From the NCBI GenBank assembly GCA_947044405.1, contig CAMRHE010000011.1:5624501-5688500 (forward strand): a stretch of 64,000 nucleotides of DNA. The letters run 5' to 3'. Under the pieces are notes generated by a model. That model worked only from the letters and a program-made list of their open reading frames with translations, was not told where the DNA came from and made no database searches. Source of the stretch: Leptodactylus fallax (lineage: Eukaryota > Chordata > Amphibia > Anura > Leptodactylidae). Position numbers and translations under genes: made by a program. Each line of letters starts with the position of its first letter. Positions within the stretch are counted from its first letter, which is position 1. Of this stretch, positions 44,037 to 55,524 are shown one piece after another.

Positions 44037-46297
44037 TTTCTGTTAGGTAAGGACACCCCACTATGCAAAAAACTAAAAATCACTGACTGGCTTCCAAATC
44101 AACCCCCAGAAGCTCTTATACGCAATAAAGCCGATCAAAAATAATATCTCCAAATAATTTTAAAAAATAAACAGTTCAGAGAGAGAAGCTTAGAGGGAGA
44201 AGACTGGAGCCTGTGTCACATGGTTCCTAGAGAGGCCCATAACCAATGCTGAACGAGGGGGAACTACATTAGCTTTCCAGGAGAATGGTCTGGTATACAT
44301 GCTTCAGCTTCCATCCTTACCCTACTCTAGTGCAGAACAGGAGAGTGGAAGCTGGAAAGCAGAGGCTGTCATGAGGGTACTCAGTCTATGGTAACTATAG
44401 GGGCCCTCAGAAAAAAGAGCTGACCCACAATGGTCGCATAAAGGAGGGTCCACCATCAAAGGAGATACCAGATGAGGTGATAAACTATTTTACCAGCACA
44501 ACTGCAGCACAAAACCATAAACTCAGCAGGAGGCCCCAGCACAGAGCTGCCATGGATCGACTGCCTTAGTCCAGAAATGAGCTCAGAGATCAAAGGCCAG
44601 CAGGCTGAGATATAAAGGTGGCAATTCTATATAGGAACTGGTTTTATGGTACTAAGATATAAAGGTGGCAATGCTGTATAGGAACTGATTTTATGGTACT
44701 GACCTATGGCTTTGCCATTTGATAATGATTCTAAGTTTGCAAACATTTAAAATTGTGTTTGCCATTTTAAACATTTGTAATGTTTTTGTAATGATAGGGT
44801 TCTGGCTCTTGTACAGACATGCCCTCTCTATTCATCTATTTTAGATGCTTCTTTGTTAGGGCATACCCCCAATTTATGAGGTGGGGATTGAAATGTTCCC
44901 TATCTTAGATCCTTCCAAACGCCTTGGAATCAGAAGGACTGTAACTGACAAGGTTTTTACCTTGCAAAAGTCTTGTTTTGCTTATCTTTGTCACTTGTTT
45001 GTCTCTTTTTTATAAAAGCACTGAACCTTTTGGTATTAAAGCACTCAATTTAATGGTGGTCTGCGTATGCTCTATGGATCCATTGCCTTTTAAGGTATGT
45101 TTGCGTCTGACTGTTTAGAGAAATGTGTGCGTATGTGACCGAGGTTCCTACTATCCCCTAAAATCTGTAGGTGTGCTGGTGTTTATCTGGGGTGCATGGA
45201 CTGTCTTGGGGAGTGATTTATGCTCTATTTGTAGCCTGATTGAAGTGTGCATGCAAGAATGAGTAAATGGTGTGAATTGATCCCTGACAGTCACATTCAC
45301 ATCAAGTGCTAAGATAGCCTATATGTGACAGCCCACTTGGCTAGTATACCCTAATTTGTACCAACAGTATAAGAGTTTATATCTTGGAATGGCTGAACAG
45401 ATTTGGATAAACAAACCATCACAATGCTCTTGGTGACAGCACCTATCAGAATATTATGTCATTCTGTTTTTAGACCTAGTGACAGGTCCTGTTTGAGTTT
45501 GTAAATTTGCATTAGAATAAACCACAAGACTTCTGGAACAAAAGGTGTTCTTTATTTTTCTCATGATTGTTTATCAGTGTATCTGTATATTAATCATAAA
45601 TACCTGTACTACTTGCTGTGAAGGAATCTTTCTAAGCGGTCGGTACAATACAATGTACCTCTTTATAGCACATGTCAAACACAGAGCTAGATGTCCTGTA
45701 CAGACTACTCAATTTTCATGTGTAAAGAATGTTTAATGAATTTAGTTTGATAAAAATGAAGCACTATTTGAAAGGTCATGACTGGCACAGTTCTCATGTC
45801 TAGGAAAATTGTAACACATGAAAAAAAAACCTGTCCTTTAAATATCCTTTATCATGACCCCTAAAACATTTTAATAAATATAGGGAAGCACATGTACAAA
45901 ATTTCTCTATACAGACATTGTTCCCAAGGTCTTTGATTGGAGTCCATTTAAATTGAGGGTTAAAGTACATGGCCATATTGTGGATTCATACAAAAGGTAT
46001 GTAGAGGTTTTTGGCACATATTCGTCTAAGACATGCCAGACTGCAGGAGAATACAGCCAGAGCATATGTGCTGAATAGTGGCACAAAGCCCTAAAGGTTA
46101 ATAATTCATACTTGTAGATCTTCATGTTGCCATACAGGCCTCCGAAGTACGTATGTGCAAACATTTCATGGGCATAACCTCTTATAAGTGCAGATACTCT
46201 ACCCATTGGTCATGTCTATCAGTGTCTTTATCAATGTACTTTAGCTGCTATGCCTTCCTTTTACCTATAGTAACCCATGCTGGAAATATGCTATATA
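44037..46297. other. Intergenic DNA; 47-bp tandem duplication
   Basis: The segment next to 44036 may include LINE upstream sequence, but no ORF1 motif is seen. A 47-bp unit starting AGATATAAAGGTGGCAAT is tandemly duplicated at 44608-44701. The remainder shows nothing recognisable. Confidence 0.5.
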
Positions 46298-47932
46298 CAG
46301 TACAGACCAAAAGTTTGGACACACCTTCTCATTCCAAGAGTTTTCTGTATTTTCATGACTATAAAAATTGTAGATTCACACTGAAGGCATCAAAACTATG
46401 AATTAACACATGTGGAATTATATACTTAACAAAAAAGTGTGAAACAACTGAAAATATGTCTTATATTCTAGGTTATTCAAAGTAGCCACCTTTTGCTTTG
46501 ATTACTGCTTTGCACACTCTTGGCATTCTCTTGATGAGCTTCAAGAGGTAGAGGTAGTCACCTGAAATGGTTTTCACTTCACAGGTGTGCCCTGTCAGGT
46601 TTAATAAGTGGGATTTCTTGCCTTATAAATGGGGTTGGGACCATCACTTGTGTTGTTCAGAAGTCAGGTGAATACACAGCTGATAGTCCAACTGAATGGA
46701 GTGTTAGAATTTGTATTATGGCAAGAAAAAAGCAGCTAAGTAAAGAAAAACGAGTGGCCATCATTACTTTAAGAAATGAAGGTCAGTCAGTCCGAAAAAT
46801 TGGGAAAACTTTGAAAGTGTCCCCAAGTGCAGTGGCCAAAACCATCAAGCGCTACAAAGAAACTGGCTCACATTAGGACCGTCCCAGGAAAGGAAGACCG
46901 AGAGTCACCTCTGCTGCGGAGGATAAGTTCATCCGAGTCACCAGCCTCAGAAATCGCAGGTTAACAGCAGCTCAGATTAGAGACCAGGTCAATGCCACAC
47001 AGAGTTCTAGCAGCAGACACATCTCTACAACAACTGTTAAGAGGAGACTGTGTGCAGCAGGCCTTCATGGTAAAATAGCTGCTAGGAAACCACTGCTAAG
47101 GACAGGCAACAAGCAGAAGAGACTTGTTTGGGCTAAAGAACACAAGGAATGGACATTAGACCTGTGGAAATCTGTGCTTTGGTCTGATGATTCCAAATTT
47201 GAGATCTTTGGTTCCAACCACCGTGTCTTTGGCGACGCAGAAAAGGTCAACGAATGGACTCTACATGCCTGGTTCCCACCTTGAAGCATGGAGGAGGAGG
47301 TGTGATGGTGTGGGGGCGCTTTGCTGGTGACACTGTTGGGAATTTATTCAAAATTGAAGGAATACTGAACCAGCATGGTTACCACAGCATCTTGCAGCGG
47401 CATGCTATTCCATCCGGTTTGCGTTTAGTTGGACCATCATTTATTTTTCAACAGGACAATGACCTCAAACACACCTCCAGACTGTGTAAGGGCTATTTGA
47501 CCAAGAAGGAGAGTGATGGGGTGCTACGCCAGATGACCTGGCCTCCACAGTCACCAGACCTGAACCCAATCGAGATGGTTTGGGGTGAGCTGGACCGCAG
47601 AGTGAAGGCAAAAGGGCCAACAAGTGCTAAGCATCTCTGGGAACTCCTTCAAGACTGTTGGAAGACCATTTCAGGTGACTACCTCTTGAAGCTCATCAAG
47701 AGAATGCCAAGAGTGTGCAAAGCAGTAATCAAAGCAAAAGGTGGCTACTTTGAAGAACCTAGAATTTAAGACATATTTTCAGTTGTTTCACACTTTTTTG
47801 TTAAGTATATAATTCCACATGTGTTAATTCATAGTTTTGATGCCTTCAGTGTGAATCTACAATTTTTATAGTCATGAAAATACAGAAAACTCTTGGAATG
47901 AGAAGGTGTGTCCAAACTTTTAGTCTGTACTG
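46298..47932 (+). mobile_element. Tc1-type transposon II, copy C
   Basis: Ends CAGTACAGACCAAAAG at 46298 and AAACTTTTAGTCTGTACTG at 47932 (one change, TAG for TGG), with TA at 46296-46297 and 47933-47934. It carries a six-base duplication GAGGTA (AGGTAGAGGTAGTCACC, about 46546) relative to copies A and B. Otherwise collinear with them. Confidence 0.95.
46718..47769 (+). pseudogene. Tc1-II transposase, copy C, broken
   Basis: Starts MARKKQLSK at 46718. A GAG-to-TAG change at 46874 stops the protein after about 52 residues (ETGSH-stop). A one-base deletion at about 47231 (GTCTTTGGCGACG in place of GTCTTTGTGCGACG) shifts the frame, and the C-terminal half is open as 47254-47769. The first catalytic context reads WSDDSKF instead of WSDESKF, and DNDPKH has become DNDLKH. 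The catalytic Asp and Glu residues themselves remain. Confidence 0.93.
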
Positions 47933-47934
47933 TA

Positions 47935-49882
47935 TATATTATAGCTTTTTGTAATTTTATTTCTAGTTATCTACTATTACTGGTTAAACACAATGCAGTC
48001 ACTTTATGATTCAGAACATGTATACTAAGGATTAAGGGTTGAATCTTACTACCAATGCAAAGTAAAGTCATAGTTGTGAATCTCATTCACAATTCTATTC
48101 TATTATTCAGTCTATTATCACCTTGCTGTTGTCTTCCTAATTAAATATGACATTGTAGAATGAAGTTCTATTTCTCCATTGTTGTACATAGAGTTGTTGT
48201 TCATGCAGATCCCTTTCAGTTTAATTTTAGATGACAAGGAAGTTACATCAATTGGAATAGGAAATATTTAATCCCAGCTTTGATCAGGGTGTTCATTCCT
48301 TCATTCATTCATTCATGTATTTAGTTATTGGTTCTGTAAAAAATTGTGCAGCACTTGCATAATTTTCATTGTGTAAACTTAATAATAGGGGCAGTAGTTG
48401 GAGGCTTGGTGAGCAAACATGGCAAGCAGTTGCATTCCCAAACCAACATTTATTCAGAATAAAAAATGTGGATTGTAAATTACTATGTCTCTAATTGAGT
48501 TGAAATCCATACTTAAGTAAACTGAAGTAAATTATATGTTTTCACACTTGAAAGTTACAAGCATCAATTATTTGCTTGGAGACGGCTCTATAGTATACAG
48601 TGCAATTTGGGCTTATTTGTAACGGGTAGTTCTTTAACTTTGGTTGTCTGATGATTAGTAGAAAGAAACCGATGTTCATTCAATATTTTGTCACACTGTT
48701 ATAGCAGGAATAAAGGATGACTGTGATTAACCTTCAGATTATTAAATATTTAATCAAAATAAAATGACAACACATGTTATAGACTCTTGCTTGAACTGAT
48801 ATCCATAAAGGCACTTTCAGCATTTTCCTACTTTAATTGTTTTATTAATAGTGTATAGCTTAATAATTCAGTAAAACAATTGTAATAATTATTCATTATT
48901 TTCTTAGCAGAATGTTTTCTTTCTTTTAAAATTTCTTTTATTGAACCATTTCTCTGTTTGGGAACGATTTAAATAATTTTGATATGAAACAATGTTTCCA
49001 TTACAGCACAGTAAAATACTTCTATTCCCCACAGAGACATCTTTGCCACTACCATTTTAACTCTTTGATTAATGAAATATGAGGCTTATCAGACAGAATC
49101 TTTACATAGATGAGGAAACATTCTTGGAGGATGAAACAGTTTCCCATCATGTCCATCTCATCTATAAACTATTTTCAAATTCAGTTTTGTTGCAGACTGT
49201 GTTGGCATAATTTGCTCCAAATTTTTCAAATGACACACATTGTTTGATAAGTCTGGAACATCTATAAGTCTGTTACACTTCTGTGCTGATTTGTTACTCC
49301 AGTTTCCGTGCCATTCTCTTCACTGGAGTGAGATTCTGACAATGTTTGTAACTTTTTAAAAAGTCACATTTGATAAATCTGGTGTACAGATGTACAGACT
49401 AACAATACCCGCTTTCCCACCCACACCCACAAAAGTGGAGTGAGTGGTGTAAAAATGTAAAACATTGCAACATTTTTGCACAAAGAGTCAAAAAACTCTA
49501 CTTTGTTACTTTTTTTTATGCCAGAGTGCAGGGCTTTATAAATTCCTCCAAAAAAAGCAATCTTTCTATATAAACGTCCTTAGATCTTATGCTCATGACA
49601 GTTTTTGATGGACCTAACATCTGTGAAAACTGACTATGTTGGTCTAAGTCCACGGAAGGCATTTTTTCACATGACAGTGTACAACGGTCGTGTGATGGTT
49701 ATTTTTGAAACAGCTATCGCATGGTCATTATAAGACCCATGAATGTCTTTGATCAATTCACATGGTTCTATCTATATCTCTTTTGATGGACAAAGACAGA
49801 GCATGTCAGTTTTCTGATGGCCGTTAGAAACGGTATTAATAGAGCCATTCACTGCCATTGTTATTAAAATGGACATGTGATG
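47935..49882. other. AT-rich intergenic DNA, possibly single-copy
   Basis: The longest stretch in the window with no transposon signature that I can name. No coding pattern. Contains a CATT microsatellite (about 48298-48316). Confidence 0.5.
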
Positions 49883-50070
49883 GTCTTAAAGGGAACTTGT
49901 CACATTGTGTATGCTCTCTGATCTACAGTCATAATGTAGAGCAGGAGGAACTGTTCAGATTGGTATTTTCTTTTGTGGGAAAATATATAGTATAGGTTGT
50001 ATTTTATTCATTTAATTCCCTCTTATTCCTATGCATACAGATTCAATGGGTGGTCCTAGTAGTTAACCCC
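49883..50070. repeat. Half of a TTAA-type MITE
   Basis: TTAAAGGGAACTTGTCAC start, TAGAGCAGGAGGAACTG, GATTGGTATTTTC and TTTTGTGGGAAAATATATAG correspond to the left arm of a long foldback repeat that I recall from frog genomes. The complementary right arm is absent here. Confidence 0.5.
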
Positions 50071-50112
50071 CTCCCATTCTACACCATACTATTATGTTGC
50101 ACTGAACATATA

Positions 50113-51712
50113 CAGTGGCGAAAAAAGTATTTAGTCAGCCACCAATTATGCAAGTTCTCCCACTTAAAAAGATGAGGCCGGCCTGTAATTGACATCATAG
50201 GTAGACCTCAACTATGAGAGACAAAATGAGAAAACATATCTAGAAAATCACATTGTCTGATTTTTTAAGAATTTATTTGCAAATTATGGTGGAAAATAAG
50301 TATTTTGTCAATAACAAAAGCTCATCTCAATACTTTGTTATATATCCTTTGTTGGCAATGACAGAGGTCAAACGTTTTCTGTAAGTCTTCACAAGGTTGG
50401 CACACACTGTTGCTGGTATGTTGGCCCATTTCTCCTTGCAGATCTCCTCTAGAGCAGTGATGTTTTGGTGCTGTCGCTTGGCAACACAGACTTTCAACTC
50501 CCTCCAAAGGTTTTCTATGGGGTTGAGATCTGGAGACTGGCTAGGCCACTCCAGGACCTTGAAATGCTCCTTACGAAGCCACTCCTTCGTTGCCCTGGCA
50601 GTGTGCTTGGGATCACTGTCATGCTGAAAGACCCAGCCACGTTTAATCTTCAATGCCCTTGCTGATGGAAGGAGGTTTGCACTCAAAATCTCACGATACA
50701 TGGCCCCATTCATTCTTTCATGTACACGGATCAGTCGTCCTGGTCCCTTTGCAGAGAAACAGCCCCAAAGAATGATGTTGCCACCCCCATTCTTCACAGT
50801 AGGTATGGTGTTCTTTGGATGCAACTCAGCATTCACTCTCCTCCAAAAACAACAAGTTGTGTTTCTACCAAACAGTTCTACTTTGGATTCATCTGACCAT
50901 ATGACATTCTCCCAATACTCTTCTGGAACATCCAAATGCTCTCTAACAAACTTCAGACGGGCCTGGATATGTACTGGCTTAAGCAGGGGGACACGTCTGG
51001 CACTGCAGGATCTGAGTCCCTGGCGGTGTAGTGTGTTACTGATGGTAGCCTTTGTTACGTTAGTCCCAGCTTTCTGCAGGTCATTCACTAGGTCCCCCCG
51101 TGTGGTTCTGGGATTTTTGCTCACCGTTCTTGTGATCATTTTGACCCCACGGGGTGAGATCTTGCGTGGAGCCCCTGATCGAAGGAGATTATCAGTGATC
51201 TTGTATGTCTTCCATTTTCTAATTATTGCTCCCACAGTTGATTTCTTCACACCAAGCTGCTTCCCTATTGCAGATTCAGTCTTCCCAGCCTGGTGCAGGT
51301 CTACAATTTTGTTTCTGGTGTCCTTCCACAGCTCTTTGGTCTTCACCATAGTGGAGTTTGGAGTGTGACTGTTTGAGGTTGTGGACAGGTGTCTTTTATA
51401 CTGATAACAATTTCAAACATGTGCCATTACTACAGGTAATGAATGGAGGACAGAGGAGCCTCTTAAAGAAGAAGTTACAGGTCTGTGAGAGCCAGAAATC
51501 TTGCTTGTTTGTAGGTGACCAAATACTTATTTTCCACCATAATTTGCAAATAAATTCTTATAAAATCAGACAATGTGATTTTCTAGATATGTTTTCTCAT
51601 TTTGTCTCTCATAGTTGAGGTCTACCTATGATGTCAATTACAGGCCTCTCTCATCTTTTTAAGTGGGAGAACTTGCACAATTAGTGGCTGACTAAATACT
51701 TTTTCCTCACTG
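50113..51712 (-). mobile_element. Tc1-type transposon IV, structurally complete
   Basis: 1,600 bp with inverted repeats of about 195 bp (50113-50307 and 51519-51712) and TA flanks (50111-50112, 51713-51714). Each repeat has an outer terminus (CAGTGGCGAAAAAAGTATTT / AAATACTTTTTCCTCACTG; a few differences) and an inner direct-repeat motif (GGTGGAAAATAAGTATTT), the IR/DR layout needed for Sleeping Beauty-type transposition. The transposase runs on the minus strand. Confidence 0.96.
50327..51349 (-). CDS. Tc1-IV transposase, full length, DD34E
   Basis: A continuous 340-residue Tc1 transposase, the standard length. It starts [20 protein letters not shown] at 51349. Two helix-turn-helix units (about 8-48 and 68-110) flank a GRPR-type linker ([12 protein letters not shown], 57-68). 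The catalytic core has D153 ([12 protein letters not shown]), the glycine box [14 protein letters not shown] (187-200), D244 ([11 protein letters not shown]) and E279 ([11 protein letters not shown]), giving DD34E. The protein ends [15 protein letters not shown]. There is no premature stop or frameshift, and the spacing equals that of Sleeping Beauty. Whether it is active is not known; the outer ends of the element differ at a few positions. Confidence 0.96.
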   Translation of the reverse strand: MVKTKELWKDTRNKIVDLHQAGKTESAIGKQLGVKKSTVGAIIRKWKTYKITDNLLRSGAPRKISPRGVKMITRTVSKNPRTTRGDLVNDLQKAGTNVTKATISNTLHRQGLRSCSARRVPLLKPVHIQARLKFVREHLDVPEEYWENVIWSDESKVELFGRNTTCCFWRRVNAELHPKNTIPTVKNGGGNIILWGCFSAKGPGRLIRVHERMNGAMYREILSANLLPSARALKIKRGWVFQHDSDPKHTARATKEWLRKEHFKVLEWPSQSPDLNPIENLWRELKVCVAKRQHQNITALEEICKEKWANIPATVCANLVKTYRKRLTSVIANKGYITKY

Positions 51713-51714
51713 TA

Positions 51715-52019
51715 GTTAATTCTCAGTGCTCTAATAGTTGTCATCTATAAGGAACACAGCCGTGCCTGCTACATGGCTCCATGGTCCCGGCTGTATTAAA
51801 CAGCTGCAGAAGCTGGAAAATACTATAACTCCTGTAGCTTAACCCCTCAGATGCTATGATTTATAGCAATCATGACATCTGGGTGATTAGGGGGTGATGT
51901 CACCCCCATGTTCATCCCCCCTACCCCCACGGGTCCCCAGCAATGATCTGAGGGATTGCAATGACATTCAGGAGGCCAATCCCTATGCCTTTCCCTATAA
52001 CACAGAAGTATTGTAGTAC
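51715..52019. repeat. Fragment of a dispersed repeat
   Basis: CCTCAGATGCTATGATTTATAGC and the CCCCCACGGGT...TCTGAGGGATTGCAATG part (51845-51990) are related to 11990-12055. No coding content. Confidence 0.45.
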
Positions 52020-52189
52020 ATTGTACACAGGGGCGCACCGCTAATGAGGCGGCCGCCTCGGGCAGCACTGTCAGGGGGGGGCGGCATTTTTACTATTTAA
52101 TGTAAACCAGCCCAGGACAGGCCGCTTTAAAAAAAAAAAAAAAAAAAAAAAACAGAGCTGAGCGGGGCCTGTCCTGGGCTGGTTTACAA

Positions 52190-52317
52190 GACGTCGCATC
52201 TCAGCGCAGGCGGCGATACAATGACGTCATCACGCCGCCTACGCTGAGACACGGACGTCGCGGACAAGAAGAGGAGGCGGCGGCTGCTGCATCAAGGCAT
52301 CGCAGGTGAGTATAGCT

Positions 52318-52320
<3 letters not shown>
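52190..52320. promoter_or_regulatory. CpG-rich core with perfect CRE and donor-like site (module 4a)
   Basis: TGACGTCA at 52222-52229 in a CpG-rich context, followed by ATCGCAG|GTGAGT on the plus strand at about 52305-52310, then the (TA)n tract. Homologous to module 3a at 21880. Confidence 0.4.

Positions 52321-52322
<2 letters not shown>

Positions 52323-52352
<30 letters not shown>
52323..52352. repeat. (TA)n microsatellite
   Basis: About 15 TA dinucleotides. At the equivalent position in copy 1 the Tc1-II element (22005-23629) is inserted. Confidence 0.95.
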
Positions 52353-52358
<6 letters not shown>

Positions 52359-52535
52359 GGCCGTAACCTGTTGGAGTATCTCCGGCAGGTCAGGGCCTAT
52401 TTATTTACCTACCCCGCGTCTGCTCGTGGCCGCCCCCGCTTCCCCTTCTGCTATGGGCCGCAGAAAGGGAAGTGGATGCCGCTGTGAGCGGCCGCGGAGA
52501 TCGGTAAGTGAGGCCGCGTGCCGCAAATACTACTA

Positions 52536-52854
52536 TTATTATACTCCGGGGTCTATTCAGACCCCGGAGTATAATAATCGGAGGCCTAGGGTTGGTGAGG
52601 GAACATAAAAACCAGTGTTACTCACCTCCTGCGATCCGATGTAACTCCGAGCAGGCTTGAGGCCTCTGGTGACGTCATCAGGTTGCGTCGCCGGCCTGAT
52701 CACGTGACGTGTGTGCGCAATTAAACAGGGCCGAAAGCTGCAAGGAGTGCACCGGTGTCCAGGATAGGTAAGTAACTCTGGTTTTTATGTTTGTTTCCTC
52801 CCCTGGATCTCCAATCATTATACTCTGGGGTCTGAAAAGACCCCAGAGTATAAT
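52536..52854. promoter_or_regulatory. Hairpin-bounded CRE/donor module (module 4c), best preserved
   Basis: Left hairpin: perfect 19-bp stem, 4-nt loop (52536-52554 / 52559-52577). Right hairpin: perfect 17-bp stem, 4-nt loop (52817-52833 / 52838-52854). A minus-strand GAG|GTGAGT (plus-strand ACTCAC, 52620-52625) and a plus-strand ATAG|GTAAGT (52768-52773) point outward from a core with TGACGTCA (52670-52677) and CACGTGACG. Both stems carry ACTC(T/C)GGGGTCT. Confidence 0.5.
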
Positions 52855-52867
52855 AATAGTTCATTGG

Positions 52868-53290
52868 TCGGCCACTATTGGGCATAATACCCTGTGCAGG
52901 GACCACTGTAGAGCATAATACAAGTGCAGGGTCCACTATAGAGCATAATACCGGGTGCAGGAGCCACTATGGAGCATAATACAAGTGAAGGGCCACTATG
53001 GAGCATAATACCAGTGCAAGGGCCACTATGGAGCATAATACCAATGCAAGGGCCACTATAGAGCATAATACCGTGTGCTGGGGCCACTGTGGAGCATAAT
53101 ACCGTGTGCAGGGGCCAATATGGGGCATAAAACTGTGTGCAGGAGTTGCTGTGGAACATAATACCGTGTGCAGTGGCCAATGCGGGGCATAATACCGTGA
53201 GCAGGGGCCGCTGAGAGGCATAATACAGTGTGCAGGGGCCGCTGCGGGCCATAACACTGTGTAATACTGTGTGCAGGGGCTGCTGTGGAA
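52868..53290. repeat. 31-bp tandem array
   Basis: Some 13-14 units of CCACTATGGAGCATAATACC plus GTGTGCAGGGG, same orientation and position as in copy 1 (24085-24545), with a few units shortened to about 29 bp. Confidence 0.92.
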
Positions 53291-54459
53291 CATTATAGTG
53301 TGTGTAAATGGGGCGCTATAAACATGGGCTATGGCACCTGTTTATATTATACGCTGTCTGTTTATAGTGATCGTGTGATGTAACTGTAGCCTTGTCACAT
53401 ACAGTACTGTAGACATGTACAGGACGAGGCTGCAGTTACGTTAGATTACATGGCCGCTATGAGATGAATTACACTATGTAAACAGAGAAGCGGTCATGGC
53501 GCTTACACAGGTACCATACAAACAGCTGGTCAGTGGGGGTTCTGGGTTTTTGAACCCCACTGATTAGTTTATTAATGACCTGGAAAACCTTTTAATTAGT
53601 TAACACCTGGGGTATTATTAATAAGGGGCACTATTTATACAGGGTACACACGGACATTATTAATATAAAGATGTTCTTGGGAGTTATTCATTATGGGGGG
53701 TTATATCATATATTATATAATTGGGGGTAGCAGCAGAATGGGGGCTTTGTGTAAGTGAGGACAATGTGGGTTGGATGCCTGGAAAAGTGAGGAGCCAAAG
53801 ATGTCTGTGTTGCAACCTTTACAGAGACAAGTCACAGCTGGAAGAAGTGGTCAAGGCGGTCCAGAGGGAAGAGAAGGGAAATGTGAAGGATTAGTCAGAA
53901 ACGTCACCTGTAAGTCACAGAATGTTACTGCCCTGTATTCACCTAAATGATAGAGGATAAATACCTGATTGATGGGGGACTGTATGCTGAGACCCCCACT
54001 GAGCCTAAGAATTGGGTTTTTTCCCCCCCACTAGGTGGGAATCCAGCCTGGCTGCAGCCATATATATAGGTGTGTCACTTGGTGGATGGACGAACCCCCG
54101 CGTGGCTCTCATTCACTTCAATGGGAGTGCCAAAGATAGCCAAAGTCCAGTACTCAGCTATCTGCGGGGCTGCTATTATAGAGAATGGGGGCCACGTGGG
54201 CTCATCTATCCACCAAGCAGAAGATGTGTGAAGTTACTTTCATTATTAATGCCGTGTTGTTGATCTGATACTGAAGTAATACAGGAAGAAGAATTCTTAA
54301 AAACTGTTTTATAACTTTGTGTATATTGTGCGACGATAACAGTGTGTTAAACTAGTAGCATGGAAACTCAGTTTTTTTTTTTTTTTTTTTTGGGGGGGGG
54401 GGGGTGGGGCGTCTTTCTATAGTCCGCCTCAGGCAGCAAAGAGCCTAGGTTCACCACTG
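53291..54459. other. Non-coding tail of hAT element 3
   Basis: Collinear with 24900-25583 up to about 54055. Beyond this, CACTTGGTGGATGG...CGTGGCTCTCATTCAC and AATGGGGGCCACGTG...CATCTATCCACCAAG form an inverted repeat found only in this copy. A T/G homopolymer stretch (about 54372-54405) precedes the right end. Confidence 0.6.
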
Positions 54460-54467
54460 ATTGTACA

Positions 54468-55524
54468 GGGAATCAAGAGATCTTAAAGTCAAGTCCCCTT
54501 GTGGGACAGTAAAAAATAAAAAAAATAAAAAAATGTTTTTAAAATCCTTTTACAATTTAATAAATAAATGATGCAAATAAAGTAAACAAATATATTAGGT
54601 ATCACATTGTGGTAAAAATCTGCACTATCCAAAAATAATGTTATTTATCCTGTACAGTGAATGTTGTGATAAAAATAATACTGTCAATCAATGTAGTTCG
54701 GTCACTTTGCCTCCCTCACAAAAGGCAATAAAAAGTGATTAGAAAGTTATACATACCAGAAAATGGTTCCAGTCAAAATTGCAAGCTGTCCATTGAAAAA
54801 AGGCCCTTCTATAGCTTAGTCATTAAAAAAATTTTTTTAAAAAGCCTCAAAGTTGTTGTTTTTTTGTTGCAGATTTTGCTATGTTTTTTTTTTTTTTTTT
54901 TAGACAAATCCAGGATTTAACAGAAGGGAATAGTATAAATACTTTCTTTATATTACCCATTCCTTTTCAAGCTACTCTTAACTTTGGCTCAAAAAACGCA
55001 CAAAAATATGCAATAAAAAATATGATTTTCTGAAGTGTGTGGCCTCAACCTAAAATGAGCATGTAAACAAGTGGTATAACTAAAGTCTTGTGGGCCCCAG
55101 TACAAACATTTGTCCGGGGTCCCCTAACCCCTGCCCAACAGCAAATTCTTGATAGTGATGGTTACAGGTGTTGCAGCAGTATCTCAGATACTTCAAAGGG
55201 ATACAATATTGCAACCACGACTGTAGTGAGCAGCTCAGTGCCCGGCATGTAAACAATATTGGGAGTTGTGTGCTCTGGGAAACAGCTGATCTGCAGGGTC
55301 CTAACCGTCTAAGAGATGTAAGAGATCAGTGAGGTTTCAACACCCAGGGCCCCTGCTGATTATTTCTTTGAAGATACTCTGATGCTTTTGCAAACATTGT
55401 GACTCATTCACTATTTACATTGTACAGTATCTGTTTTATAATCACCATGCAACGTTATTACGGCCTGTAATAATAGTGCACAGCTGCTATAAAACAGATG
55501 GCATGTGATGTGAATAGTGATGGG
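54468..55524. repeat. Degenerate AT-rich repeat and unassigned DNA
   Basis: 54490-55060 resembles the decayed amphibian-type repeat at 28186-29040 (TCAAGTCCCCTTGTGGGAC, AGGTATCACATTG, GTCACTTTGCCTC). From about 55068 (AAGTGGTATAACTAAAGTC) sequence with a hAT-like left end leads into the 31-bp array. Confidence 0.4.

Larger units (their letters stand above)
52028..54459. mobile_element. Compound hAT-type element 3, copy 2 (complete)
   Basis: The left end CAGGGGCGCACCGCTAATG and the right end GCCTAGGTTCACCACTG are imperfect inverted repeats, extended by GCCGCCTCGGGCAG / CTGCCTGAGGCGGAC-like parts. A perfect 8-bp duplication, ATTGTACA, flanks it (52020-52027, 54460-54467). No transposase is encoded. 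It contains a 21-bp perfect inverted repeat (52103-52123 / 52166-52186) around a poly-A run, a CRE/donor core, a (TA)n tract, an inverted block, the hairpin module, a 31-bp array and a long tail shared with copy 1 to about 54055. Confidence 0.92.

Noticed and set aside
50700..51368. 222-codon plus-strand frame opposite the Tc1-IV transposase
   Set aside because: Antisense shadow of the real transposase; no motif.
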